DNA of 54,614 nt, taken from assembly GCA_900556695.1 (NCBI GenBank), contig USQA01000001.1, positions 1 to 54,614 on the forward strand. The letters are read 5' to 3'. Position numbers and translations under genes: made by a program. The DNA comes from an uncultured Clostridium sp. (GTDB lineage Bacteria > Bacillota > Clostridia > TANB77 > CAG-508). Under the pieces are notes generated by a model. That model was given only the letters and a program-made list of their open reading frames with translations. It ran no database searches and was not told the origin of the DNA. Shown here piece by piece: positions 33,283 through 41,237 of this stretch; position 1 is the first letter of the stretch, and every line of letters begins with the position of its first letter.

Positions 33283-34398
33283 ATGGGAGAAATTACACAA
33301 GAAGCATTAAATATAATGCTACAAGATGGAAAAACAAAGGATAATTTAAAACAAGTATTAAGCGGAGTACTAGAAAACGTTGCTTCAAGAGCAGTATCAG
33401 AACAAATAAAAGCTAAAAATGGTTCTGGAAACCCAGAAGGTGGAGTAGTTGAATATAAAAGATTTGTAAATGCAGAATTAAAAGATAAAGGTACTGCAAG
33501 AGCTGCTGGAAAAGGTGATAAAGTAAAAGCTAAACCAGTAAAAGTTGTTATTGATACAGATAAAGAAATTGTAGAAGAATTACAAGGGAAAGACGTAAAA
33601 CTTTACGGCATTGATGGCATGGCTGAAAAAAGAAAAGTAAATCATCAATCAGCTATTATAAGATACTTAGATAGAGAGTTTTTCGCAAAAGTATTAGAAG
33701 GAACAGAAGTTTCTGCAAAAGATAATATACAAGATACAATTGATACTCTATTACAAAAAGCAAGAGCTTTAAGAAATGACTTTATTGATGGAATAGAATC
33801 AGATTTATTAGTTATTGTTGTAGATAGTGAATACAGAAAAGGAATGAAGAAAATTCTTGATGATTTACCAAATGGAACAGATCCAAAAGAACAAGCAATT
33901 GGTATGTATGACTCTGTTAGAGTTTATGAGTCAACAAGATTACCAGATGGTGTAAAAGCTGTTGTAATGATGGATGGGGCTATCGCTCAACCTTTCTATG
34001 TTTCAGAGTATGGAGCAGAAAAAGTACCATTTGATGATGCTGTAGCATTGGAAGATTTCTTGTATAAAGGAACAGAAGCATTAATGGAAGATACTATATT
34101 CTATGTAACAGATGCTTCACTTAAAACTTTAAATGTAACATCAGAAGAAGGAACGTCAACTGGAAAAACTAAAATAACTGTTACACCGGCTTTAACTTCT
34201 GGAAATAGCTATAAATATAAAGCAGCAGCTAATCCAACAATGCCAGGATATGATGCAGTTTGCACATCTGGATACACAGCTTGGAATGGAACAGACGAAA
34301 TCACAGCAACAACTGGACAAAAAATAGTAATTGTCGAAGTTGATTCAGCAAATAAGGCTAAAAAAGCAGGAATAGCAACAATTGCTTCAATGGCCTAG
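33283..34398 (+). CDS. Major capsid protein
   Basis: 371 residues. Position after the scaffold and the helical spine region (IRYLDREFFAKVLEGTEV) with VVMMDGAIAQPFYVSEYGAE support a HK97-fold capsid. The last 85 residues are a Thr/Gly/Ala-rich beta domain (TKITVTPALTSGNSYKYKAA), probably surface-exposed. AGGAGG precedes ATG. Confidence 0.85.
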   Translation: MGEITQEALNIMLQDGKTKDNLKQVLSGVLENVASRAVSEQIKAKNGSGNPEGGVVEYKRFVNAELKDKGTARAAGKGDKVKAKPVKVVIDTDKEIVEELQGKDVKLYGIDGMAEKRKVNHQSAIIRYLDREFFAKVLEGTEVSAKDNIQDTIDTLLQKARALRNDFIDGIESDLLVIVVDSEYRKGMKKILDDLPNGTDPKEQAIGMYDSVRVYESTRLPDGVKAVVMMDGAIAQPFYVSEYGAEKVPFDDAVALEDFLYKGTEALMEDTIFYVTDASLKTLNVTSEEGTSTGKTKITVTPALTSGNSYKYKAAANPTMPGYDAVCTSGYTAWNGTDEITATTGQKIVIVEVDSANKAKKAGIATIASMA

Positions 34399-34416
34399 AA
34401 ATAGGAGGCAATAGAA

Positions 34417-34722
34417 GTGACAGAAACCAGTAATATAAATAAAATAATAGCTGATTTAGGAGCTAATTATAAAGACGATGAAGAAGTTCTAATTGAAATA
34501 TTCGAGGAAGTAAGTTCTATTGCCTCTGATATTTCTAATAGACCAGAAGATGATATAAAATTATTTCCACATATAAAAAAAGCTGTAAAGGCAATATATT
34601 TATCAAGAGGTTCAGAAGGATTAACAAATCGCAGTGAAGGTTCTATTTCAAGTTCGTTTGAAGATGTTATAGATAAATTAAGAAATAACATTATAAAAAC
34701 TGGTTTAAGGAGGTTACCTTAA
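34417..34722 (+). CDS. Head-tail connector protein
   Basis: 101 residues, helical, starting with GTG after AGGAGGC. The small helical fold (KAVKAIYLSRGSEGLTNRSE) and position fit an HK97 gp6/SPP1 gp15-type adaptor. Confidence 0.7.
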   Translation: MTETSNINKIIADLGANYKDDEEVLIEIFEEVSSIASDISNRPEDDIKLFPHIKKAVKAIYLSRGSEGLTNRSEGSISSSFEDVIDKLRNNIIKTGLRRLP

Positions 34723-35051
34723 TGTTATTACGTGATTTAACAAAAGTATATATATCAGAATATGAAGAAATGGAAGACCACGGTGAACCAAATCAAGTAT
34801 GGAAATATAAAGGAATTGCTTGGTTAAACATGCAAAATGATGTAAATGAGTTAGATAGAAAATCTACTGGTGAGATTGATTATAGTACATACAAAGGTCG
34901 TACGACTAGAGATTATAATATACAAAAAGGCGATGGAATATCATTTGAGGATATCTCAAAATCAGAGGAGTTCAAACCTCAATATAAGGTAACTGATAAA
35001 AATAAAATCGGAAGTACTTATGTATATATATGTGAGAAGGTGCAAAAATGA
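34722..35051 (+). CDS. Head-tail stopper/joining protein
   Basis: 109 residues, beta-rich (KVYISEYEEMEDHGEPNQVW). Position matches the SPP1 gp16-like stopper. Overlaps both neighbours. Confidence 0.65.
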   Translation: MLLRDLTKVYISEYEEMEDHGEPNQVWKYKGIAWLNMQNDVNELDRKSTGEIDYSTYKGRTTRDYNIQKGDGISFEDISKSEEFKPQYKVTDKNKIGSTYVYICEKVQK

Positions 35052-35591
35052 TAAGTTTTAATTGCAATTTTAAAGTGAAACATAATTTCAAGAATATAAA
35101 TGCTATAACTCAAAAATTACCACAAACTGCAAAATTAATAACAGAAGATGTATTAAAAAATATTAGAGGTTATGCTATAAGGTTGGAAAAAGGTCATAAT
35201 GAAAATGGAATATTAGTAGAGATGATAGATATGTCTACAAAAGAAGTAAAAGGAAGGGTCTATGCAGATCCTTCTAAATTTATGACTGAAAATGGACAAT
35301 CATATTTATGGTTTGAGTATTTTGGAACTCGGACAATATGCTGAGCAAGAACATATAGGAAAAACAAAACACTTTATCGAATCAGGTTATACTGAATGGT
35401 ATATACCTGTAAATAAAGTTGGTAGATCCTTAAGCTATCCAATTATAACTATAAATAAGCAACAGTTTTATGTTGCAATAGGTAGTAAAGCAAACCATTT
35501 TATTGGTGATGCAGAGTTTGAAAGTAGAAATGAAAATACAGAAATAGCAAAGAAAAGATTAGATGAGATGTTAAAGGAGTGTTGTAAATAA
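35048..35591 (+). CDS. HK97 gp10-like head-tail protein, one +1 shift
   Basis: With a +1 shift at CGG 35330 the product is 180 residues. The joined motif is LWFEYFGTGQYAEQEHIGKT, the family's conserved (E/F)xGTG...AE...HIG, and SGYTEWYIPVNKVGRSLSY follows. The recovered glycine is the second of FGTG. In frame 0 it would end FGTRTIC at 99 residues and lose the C-terminal half. Confidence 0.85.
35330..35332 (+). other. +1 frameshift site 4 (ACT CGG ACA)
   Basis: In-frame CGG; +1 reading restores the FGTG motif. Confidence 0.88.
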
Positions 35592-35977
35592 TGAAAGATT
35601 TAAGCATAAAAGAGTTTAGCGATTTAGTATATGAAAAACTAGAATCATTAAAGTATAAACAAATATTAACAAATCCAACAACTACAAGTAAATTTCCTTG
35701 TTTGGAATTACATACACCTTTAAAATCTGTAAACAAAACAGAAAATGCATTTCCAATACTTTCAACATTTCAATTTTCTATAACTTGTTGGAATGAAAAA
35801 CAACGTCAAGCAATGCAAATGACAGATGAAGTTGATACAAAACTTCAAGAATATAATCTTACAAGGACAAATACCAGTCCTGCAGTATATGACCCTATAT
35901 TGCAAAAATACGGTATAACAATAACTTTTGAGGTTCGTTATAACTCTATAACGACCTCTTTTAATTTTATAAGATAA
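35591..35977 (+). CDS. Tail terminator / tail completion protein
   Basis: 128 residues. KEFSDLVYEKLESLKYKQIL, then FSITCWNEKQRQAMQMTDEV resembles gp17/gpU-like tail terminators. It overlaps the preceding gene's TAATG and precedes the major tail protein. Confidence 0.65.
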   Translation: MKDLSIKEFSDLVYEKLESLKYKQILTNPTTTSKFPCLELHTPLKSVNKTENAFPILSTFQFSITCWNEKQRQAMQMTDEVDTKLQEYNLTRTNTSPAVYDPILQKYGITITFEVRYNSITTSFNFIR

Positions 35978-35993
35978 TAAGGAGGAATAAAAA

Positions 35994-36452
35994 ATGTCAG
36001 AACCAAAAGCAAGTACATTAACAAAATTATTTCATGCTGATTCTTTAGCAGATTTAAAGGATTCAAGCAAAAGAAAACAAATAGCTTTTGTACAAAGCAT
36101 ACCAGAATTTTTAAAAGCGCCAGAAGGAATAACATATAGTGCTTTAGATATTCCAGACGAAAGACAAGCTGAAGGAAGACAAAAAGCAGAAAATCTAGAA
36201 ATAGAAATATTATTTAAAGAGGACCAATATGATGAATTAAAAGCTGTTCAAACTGCTAAAACAAATGGATATTGGGCAATCCAATTACCAGAAGAAACAG
36301 CATCAGAAGATGGAAAACCACTAACATGGTACTTTACAGGTACATGCTACATAGGAATGAGTGAAATTGCTATAGATGATATGTTGAAATCTAAATTAAC
36401 AATTTATAGAAGTTCAGAAATAACAGAAAGTAAAGGATTTCCCACAGCCTAG
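35994..36452 (+). CDS. Major tail protein
   Basis: 152 residues, beta-rich (YWAIQLPEETASEDGKPLTW, then YFTGTCYIGMSEIAIDD). Position and strong AAGGAGG support the tail tube. The +1 frame is open for a further 28-30 codons past the TAG to 36537; whether it is used is unknown. Confidence 0.75.
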   Translation: MSEPKASTLTKLFHADSLADLKDSSKRKQIAFVQSIPEFLKAPEGITYSALDIPDERQAEGRQKAENLEIEILFKEDQYDELKAVQTAKTNGYWAIQLPEETASEDGKPLTWYFTGTCYIGMSEIAIDDMLKSKLTIYRSSEITESKGFPTA

Positions 36453-36526
36453 TTCTACTAAATTAAGTGCTAGGAGTAGAACAAGAAAAATAACTAGCAC
36501 AATAGAAGAAAATAAAGAAAATACTG

Positions 36527-36550
36527 AGAAGGCTTAAAGCCTTCTCTCTT
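36527..36550 (+). terminator. Hairpin after the major tail gene
   Basis: AGAAGGC/GCCTTCT with loop TTAAA, then CTCTTTT. Probably a partial terminator lowering downstream expression. Confidence 0.6.
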
Positions 36551-36569
36551 TTGCAAAGGAGAGAAAGAA

Positions 36570-37016
36570 ATGATAATAGAAACAAAAAGTAAAACAATTA
36601 ATTTAGTACTAAAAACAAGAAAAATAGTAGACATAGCTAATCTACTAAAAAACAAAAACTTTGAAGAAGCTTTCACAAAAGCATATTCTGTTTTGGATAT
36701 GGAAGCATTATCAAAAATAATATTTAAACTAGCAGAAAATGAAGAAGGAAAAAGTATATTTGCATCATCTGACGAAGTATACGACTTTATAGATGAGTGT
36801 AGAGTAGAAGGAATAACAATAAATGACTTATATTCAAAGATAGCAGAGGTTTTAAATGAAGAGGGTTTTTTCAAAAAGAAAATGAGCAAGAAAGAATTAA
36901 AAGAAATGACATCAAATCCTTTATCACAAATGAATATGAACGAATTGGTTCAAAAATCAGCAGAAAATGCAATGAGCAAAATAGCAGAACAGCAATTTCA
37001 AGGTTACATGGCTTAA
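36570..37016 (+). CDS. Tail assembly chaperone, short form (gpG-like)
   Basis: 148 residues, helical, between tail tube and tape measure as for gpG-type chaperones (VDIANLLKNKNFEEAFTKAY). A slippery TTTTTTC at 36866-36872 lies in the GGT TTT TTC codons near residue 100. Confidence 0.75.
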   Translation: MIIETKSKTINLVLKTRKIVDIANLLKNKNFEEAFTKAYSVLDMEALSKIIFKLAENEEGKSIFASSDEVYDFIDECRVEGITINDLYSKIAEVLNEEGFFKKKMSKKELKEMTSNPLSQMNMNELVQKSAENAMSKIAEQQFQGYMA

Positions 37017-37378
37017 ATGATATAATTATAAAAATAAAAAAAGCATCTAATTTAATAGAGCTAATTTATGCGATAGAACCTTTATCATATTATTTTGATA
37101 TGAAACCATTTGAATTTTGGAACAGTAGATATATAGAAATAAATACTTATTGTCAAACACATCTTATAAAAACAATAGATGACCTTAAACGCGAGATTAA
37201 TTTACAAGAATCTGTAACAAACAAACTAATAAGAGCAGATAGCATGAGTAGAAATCCTAAAATAGTGCCAATTAGGGACAATTACAAGGAACTATTCAAA
37301 GAAGAAGAACAACAAGCACAATCTCCTGAAGAAATAATAAGAAAAATGAGATCTATAATAAAAGCTGAGAAAAATTAA
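36570..37378 (+). CDS. Tail assembly chaperone, -1 frameshift long form (gpGT-like)
   Basis: The -1 frame has a TGA at 36857-36859, then is open with no stop through 37378. A slip at TTTTTTC joins the first 101 residues to about 168 more, ending with IRKMRSIIKAEKN. The T part (after 37016) has no own start with a ribosome binding site. Such G/GT frameshifts are conserved in long-tailed phages. Confidence 0.65.
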
Positions 37379-37465
37379 AAAAGTTGTATTTTACGACAAA
37401 GTTCGACATTTTTTTCAACTTTTCGATGTTATACTTTTTTATATAAAATAAAAGGAGGTACTCTT

Positions 37466-38065
37466 ATGGAAGAGAAAAAGAAAAGTGGTTTTGCAACTGC
37501 AGGATTAGTATTAGGAATTATAGGGATATGTACATCTATCATTCCAATTATAAACAATTTGTCATTTATATTAGGGATAATAGGAGCAATATTTGCAATA
37601 ATTTCTTTAATAAAAAAAGCAAGTAAAGGACAAGCAATAGCAGGAGTTATTTTATGCGTTTTAGCTATGATTATAACTATCAACTCTCAAAAAGCTTTGT
37701 CAGATAGTTTGAATGAAGTTAGCGCAAATTTAGACAAGGCGACAGGTTCAAATACAGAACAAATTTTAGCAAATGATGCAAATGTAGAGTTAGGTAAATT
37801 TGAAACAACAAAAGATAGTTATGGAATGACTGATACAAAATTGACTGTAAAAGTAACAAATAAAAATACTGAAAAAAAATCTTTTAGTTTTCATATAGAA
37901 GCAGTAGATGCAACAGGTGCAAGAATAAATGAAGATTATGTTTATGCAAATGATTTAGCAGCAGGGCAAAGCCAAAGTTTTGAAATTTTTACATACATAT
38001 CATCAGATAAATTAGAAGCAATGAAAAATGCTACTTTTAAAATTATAGAAGCATCTATGTATTAA
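37466..38065 (+). CDS. Membrane protein with DUF4190-like and FxLYD-like domains (moron)
   Basis: 199 residues. Two or three membrane helices within residues 7-75, containing GFATAGLVLGIIGICTSIIP, then KASKGQAIAGVILCVLAMII, as in DUF4190; the rest is an extracytoplasmic beta domain (LTVKVTNKNTEKKSFSFHIE). An envelope protein has no role in tail assembly here; placement between chaperone and tape measure with a terminator behind it suggests lysogenic conversion or superinfection exclusion. Confidence 0.7.
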   Translation: MEEKKKSGFATAGLVLGIIGICTSIIPIINNLSFILGIIGAIFAIISLIKKASKGQAIAGVILCVLAMIITINSQKALSDSLNEVSANLDKATGSNTEQILANDANVELGKFETTKDSYGMTDTKLTVKVTNKNTEKKSFSFHIEAVDATGARINEDYVYANDLAAGQSQSFEIFTYISSDKLEAMKNATFKIIEASMY

Positions 38066-38083
38066 TAATTAAATACAATAAAG

Positions 38084-38110
38084 AACACTTACTTAGGTAG
38101 GTGTTTTTTA
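38084..38110 (+). terminator. Repeat-family hairpin 3
   Basis: AACACTTAC/GTAGGTGTT followed by TTTTATATGGA. Confidence 0.7.
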
Positions 38111-38144
38111 TATGGAAAAATTAACAGAGAGGAGGAGATGACTT

Positions 38145-40811
38145 ATCACAGTCGAAGAGATAGAAATTATTGTAACTGCAAAAGTAGAAGAAGCATTAAA
38201 AGAATTTGAAAAAATGTTACCAACAATAAAAAAAGCAATGAAACAAGCACAAGAAGCTTTTTCAAAAGTAGATACAAAAGCAATGACAAATAAATTACAT
38301 CAAGCAGTTAATTTTATGAAAAAGAAAATGCAAGATCTAAAAAAGAGTTCTGAAAATAATGAAATATCAATTAAAGTTAATAATAAAGATGCACAAAAAC
38401 AAATAACACAAATTGAAAAAGAAATTGATAGTCTACAAAAGAAAATAACTGGTCGACAGCTAAAACTAGATATTACCAATAATGCATTAGACAAAATAAG
38501 GAATGATACAAATCAATCTGTAATAAAAGAAATGCCAGATGCTGGAAATAAACAAATAACACAAGAAACATATAAAAGATTAGATAGCAATACAAATTAT
38601 CAAAGTTTAGTTAAGCAAAGTGATAAATTAAATAGTGAAATTGAAAAATATAATGCATTATTAAATAGTGCAAAATCTAAAATGGCAGAATTAGGACAAC
38701 AGGCTTCTAAAACTTCAACTACTCAAAATAAATTGAGTAGTTTTTTTGGTGCATTTAAGCAAAAAGTAGAGCAAACAAAACCCAGTATTGCTAGTATGAA
38801 AGATAGTTTTAATAGTATGCCTAAAATAACACAAAACATTACAAACAATATAAAAGGAATGGGAACAAAGTTAAAAAGTGGATTAGGCCATATTTTGAAA
38901 TATGCAGGTGCACTTTTTTCAATGCAAAGTATTTATAGTACTTTAAGCAGTTGTGCAAGTACATGGTTATCAAGCCAAAACGCAGGAGCTAAACAATTAA
39001 GTGCTAACATTGAATATATGAAATACGCAATGGGAAGTGCATTAGCACCAGTTATACAATTTGTGACTAATCTAGTATATCAATTAATGAAAGCAATACA
39101 AAGTGTAGCTTATGCATTAACAGGAGTAAATATATTTGCAAAAGCAAGTGCAAAGTCATATTCTGCTATGGCAGGAAGTGCTAAGAAAGCAAAGCAAGAA
39201 ACTAAACAATTGGCAGGAGTACATGATGAAATAAATAATGTGCAGTCTAATAATAATTCTGATAACGGTAGCGGAGGAAGCTCAGCACCAAGTTTTGATT
39301 TATCAAAATTTGATAATAATATGCAATTTCTAATAGATAAAATTAAAAAGCAATTAAAAGAGCTTTTTAAACCAATACAATATGCATGGAATAAATATGG
39401 ACAGTCGTTAATTGAGAGTATGAAATATGCTTTTAACAGCAGTTTGCAGTTAATAAAAAAGATAGGAAAAAGTTTTAAAGAAGTTTGGCTAAATGGCACT
39501 GGAGAATATACTGTAAGTATAATATTGCAATTGTTAACATCAATATTTAATACTATTGGAAATATTTCAAAAGCTTTTAAAGAGGCATGGGAAAATAGCA
39601 AAGGGATACAAATAATACAAAATTTATGGAATGCATTAAATAATGTTTTATATGTAATATTGGAAGCTCAAAAGGCAATTGAACAATGGACAGCTAGTCA
39701 AAATTTTCAAAATTTTGCAAATTCTATAATAAGTATTTTAGGAACATTATCATATTGGATTGAATTAATAACGCAGTGGATAAAAGGAATATGGGAAAAT
39801 GGAGCTAAAGATGTTTTTACAAAAATACTTGATGGTATATCAAAATTAATAGTTGCAATAGATGAAATATTGAAATTCTTGTCTCCTGTAGTGGAATATA
39901 TAGTTAACAACACAATACCTATAATGGCTGAAATGTGCAAAGCGATAAGCTCAGTAATAGATGCGTTATCAGGGGTTTTGGATTTCATTATAGGAGTATT
40001 TCAAGGTGACTGGGAGAAAGCATGGAATGGAATAAAAGAGTTTTTTATAGGAATTTGGAATGCAATTAATATTTATACGGAGACAAAAACAAAAACAATA
40101 AGAGATATTGTAGTAGTGGTATTTACAGATATAAGAAATTTTATAAGCAACGTTTGGCAACAGGTAACTAATAAAACATCTGAAGCTTGGCAAAATATTA
40201 AAAATAAAGTAAAAGAAGGAGCGCAGGGTGCTTGGAATGGTATTACGTCAATATTTAGTAATATACCAAATTGGTTTAGAGATAAATTTAGTCAAGCATG
40301 GCAAGCTGTTAAAAATGTATTTAGCACAGGTGGAAGAATCTTTGATGGTATAAAAGAAGGAATATTAAGCGGATTAAAAAGTATTGTAAATGCAATAATA
40401 AGTGGAATAAATAAAGTAATAAGTATACCTTTCAATGGCTTAAATTCTGCTTTGAGGACTATAAAAAATGCAGATATAATGGGAATGAGACCATTTGCTT
40501 GGATATCAACAGTTCAAATCCCACAAATACCACGATTGGCCAAAGGTGGTGTATTATACGACGAAACACTTGTAATGGCTGGTGAATATTCAGGAGCTAA
40601 AACAAATCCAGAAATTGTAACACCACAAAATATTATGTACGATACAATGAGAAGAGCTCTTTTAGATGCTGATATTGGAAATGACAACGATACACCAATA
40701 AATTTAACAATAAATGTAGGAAACACAAAATTAGGACAAATATTATTAGATAATCTAAGAGACATTAAAAGACAGTCTGGAAAAGATTTAGAAGCATTAG
40801 TAGGAGGATAA
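38145..40811 (+). CDS. Tape measure protein, apparent AUC start
   Basis: About 888 residues; sets tail length and fills the tail tube. Coiled-coil N-terminal third, hydrophobic segments (AGALFSMQSIYSTLSSCAST; IGNISKAFKEAW repeats), and the C-terminal LAKGGVLYDETLVMAGEYSG typical of the family. The frame opens after TGA 38139 and has no ATG, GTG or TTG before ATG 38214, which lacks a ribosome binding site; GGAGGAG (38131-38137) is spaced for ATC at 38145. ATG 38138 is in another frame. Confidence 0.8.
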   Translation: MTVEEIEIIVTAKVEEALKEFEKMLPTIKKAMKQAQEAFSKVDTKAMTNKLHQAVNFMKKKMQDLKKSSENNEISIKVNNKDAQKQITQIEKEIDSLQKKITGRQLKLDITNNALDKIRNDTNQSVIKEMPDAGNKQITQETYKRLDSNTNYQSLVKQSDKLNSEIEKYNALLNSAKSKMAELGQQASKTSTTQNKLSSFFGAFKQKVEQTKPSIASMKDSFNSMPKITQNITNNIKGMGTKLKSGLGHILKYAGALFSMQSIYSTLSSCASTWLSSQNAGAKQLSANIEYMKYAMGSALAPVIQFVTNLVYQLMKAIQSVAYALTGVNIFAKASAKSYSAMAGSAKKAKQETKQLAGVHDEINNVQSNNNSDNGSGGSSAPSFDLSKFDNNMQFLIDKIKKQLKELFKPIQYAWNKYGQSLIESMKYAFNSSLQLIKKIGKSFKEVWLNGTGEYTVSIILQLLTSIFNTIGNISKAFKEAWENSKGIQIIQNLWNALNNVLYVILEAQKAIEQWTASQNFQNFANSIISILGTLSYWIELITQWIKGIWENGAKDVFTKILDGISKLIVAIDEILKFLSPVVEYIVNNTIPIMAEMCKAISSVIDALSGVLDFIIGVFQGDWEKAWNGIKEFFIGIWNAINIYTETKTKTIRDIVVVVFTDIRNFISNVWQQVTNKTSEAWQNIKNKVKEGAQGAWNGITSIFSNIPNWFRDKFSQAWQAVKNVFSTGGRIFDGIKEGILSGLKSIVNAIISGINKVISIPFNGLNSALRTIKNADIMGMRPFAWISTVQIPQIPRLAKGGVLYDETLVMAGEYSGAKTNPEIVTPQNIMYDTMRRALLDADIGNDNDTPINLTINVGNTKLGQILLDNLRDIKRQSGKDLEALVGG

Positions 40812-40814
40812 AAT

Positions 40815-41237
40815 ATGGTATGGAAAGAACATGGAAAAACAGAAAGCTTACCAACACCTAGCACATATAGCGCAGATGTAGAAGATACTGACAAAGATAG
40901 TTATTCAAGCGCAGTAGATGGCTCTCTTATAGATAATCCAATTGCGGTTGGATTACTAAAACTTTCAATGAGCTGGGATCTAAACTCAGAGGCTGAAGCT
41001 GAAGCATTAATTCAAAAAACATATAAGAACCCACTTATTTTAGATGTAAAAGTACCAGTTATTAATGGTGGATTTTTAGAAGGAGCAAAATTTAGAGTTT
41101 CAAAAAGAAAAGTAGAAATGATAGATACAGAATTAAATACGAACACTTCTAAAACAAGGTGGAAGTGTTCTTTTAATTTGATGCAAAAAGAATTGACACA
41201 AGCACAAAAAACAGCGGTAGAGGGGGCAAATAGTTAA
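40815..41237 (+). CDS. Phage tail protein (DUF6711-like)
   Basis: 140 residues. It lies between tape measure and tail fibre. SMSWDLNSEAEAEALIQKTY is followed by beta strands (PLILDVKVPVINGGFLEGAK). Probably a baseplate or distal tail component. Confidence 0.6.
   Translation: MVWKEHGKTESLPTPSTYSADVEDTDKDSYSSAVDGSLIDNPIAVGLLKLSMSWDLNSEAEAEALIQKTYKNPLILDVKVPVINGGFLEGAKFRVSKRKVEMIDTELNTNTSKTRWKCSFNLMQKELTQAQKTAVEGANS

Noticed and set aside
36448..36481. Pseudoknot after the major tail gene (CCTAG/CTAGG with TTCTAC/GTAGAA)
   Set aside because: The loops would be 0 and 1 bases, too short for both stems to form together.
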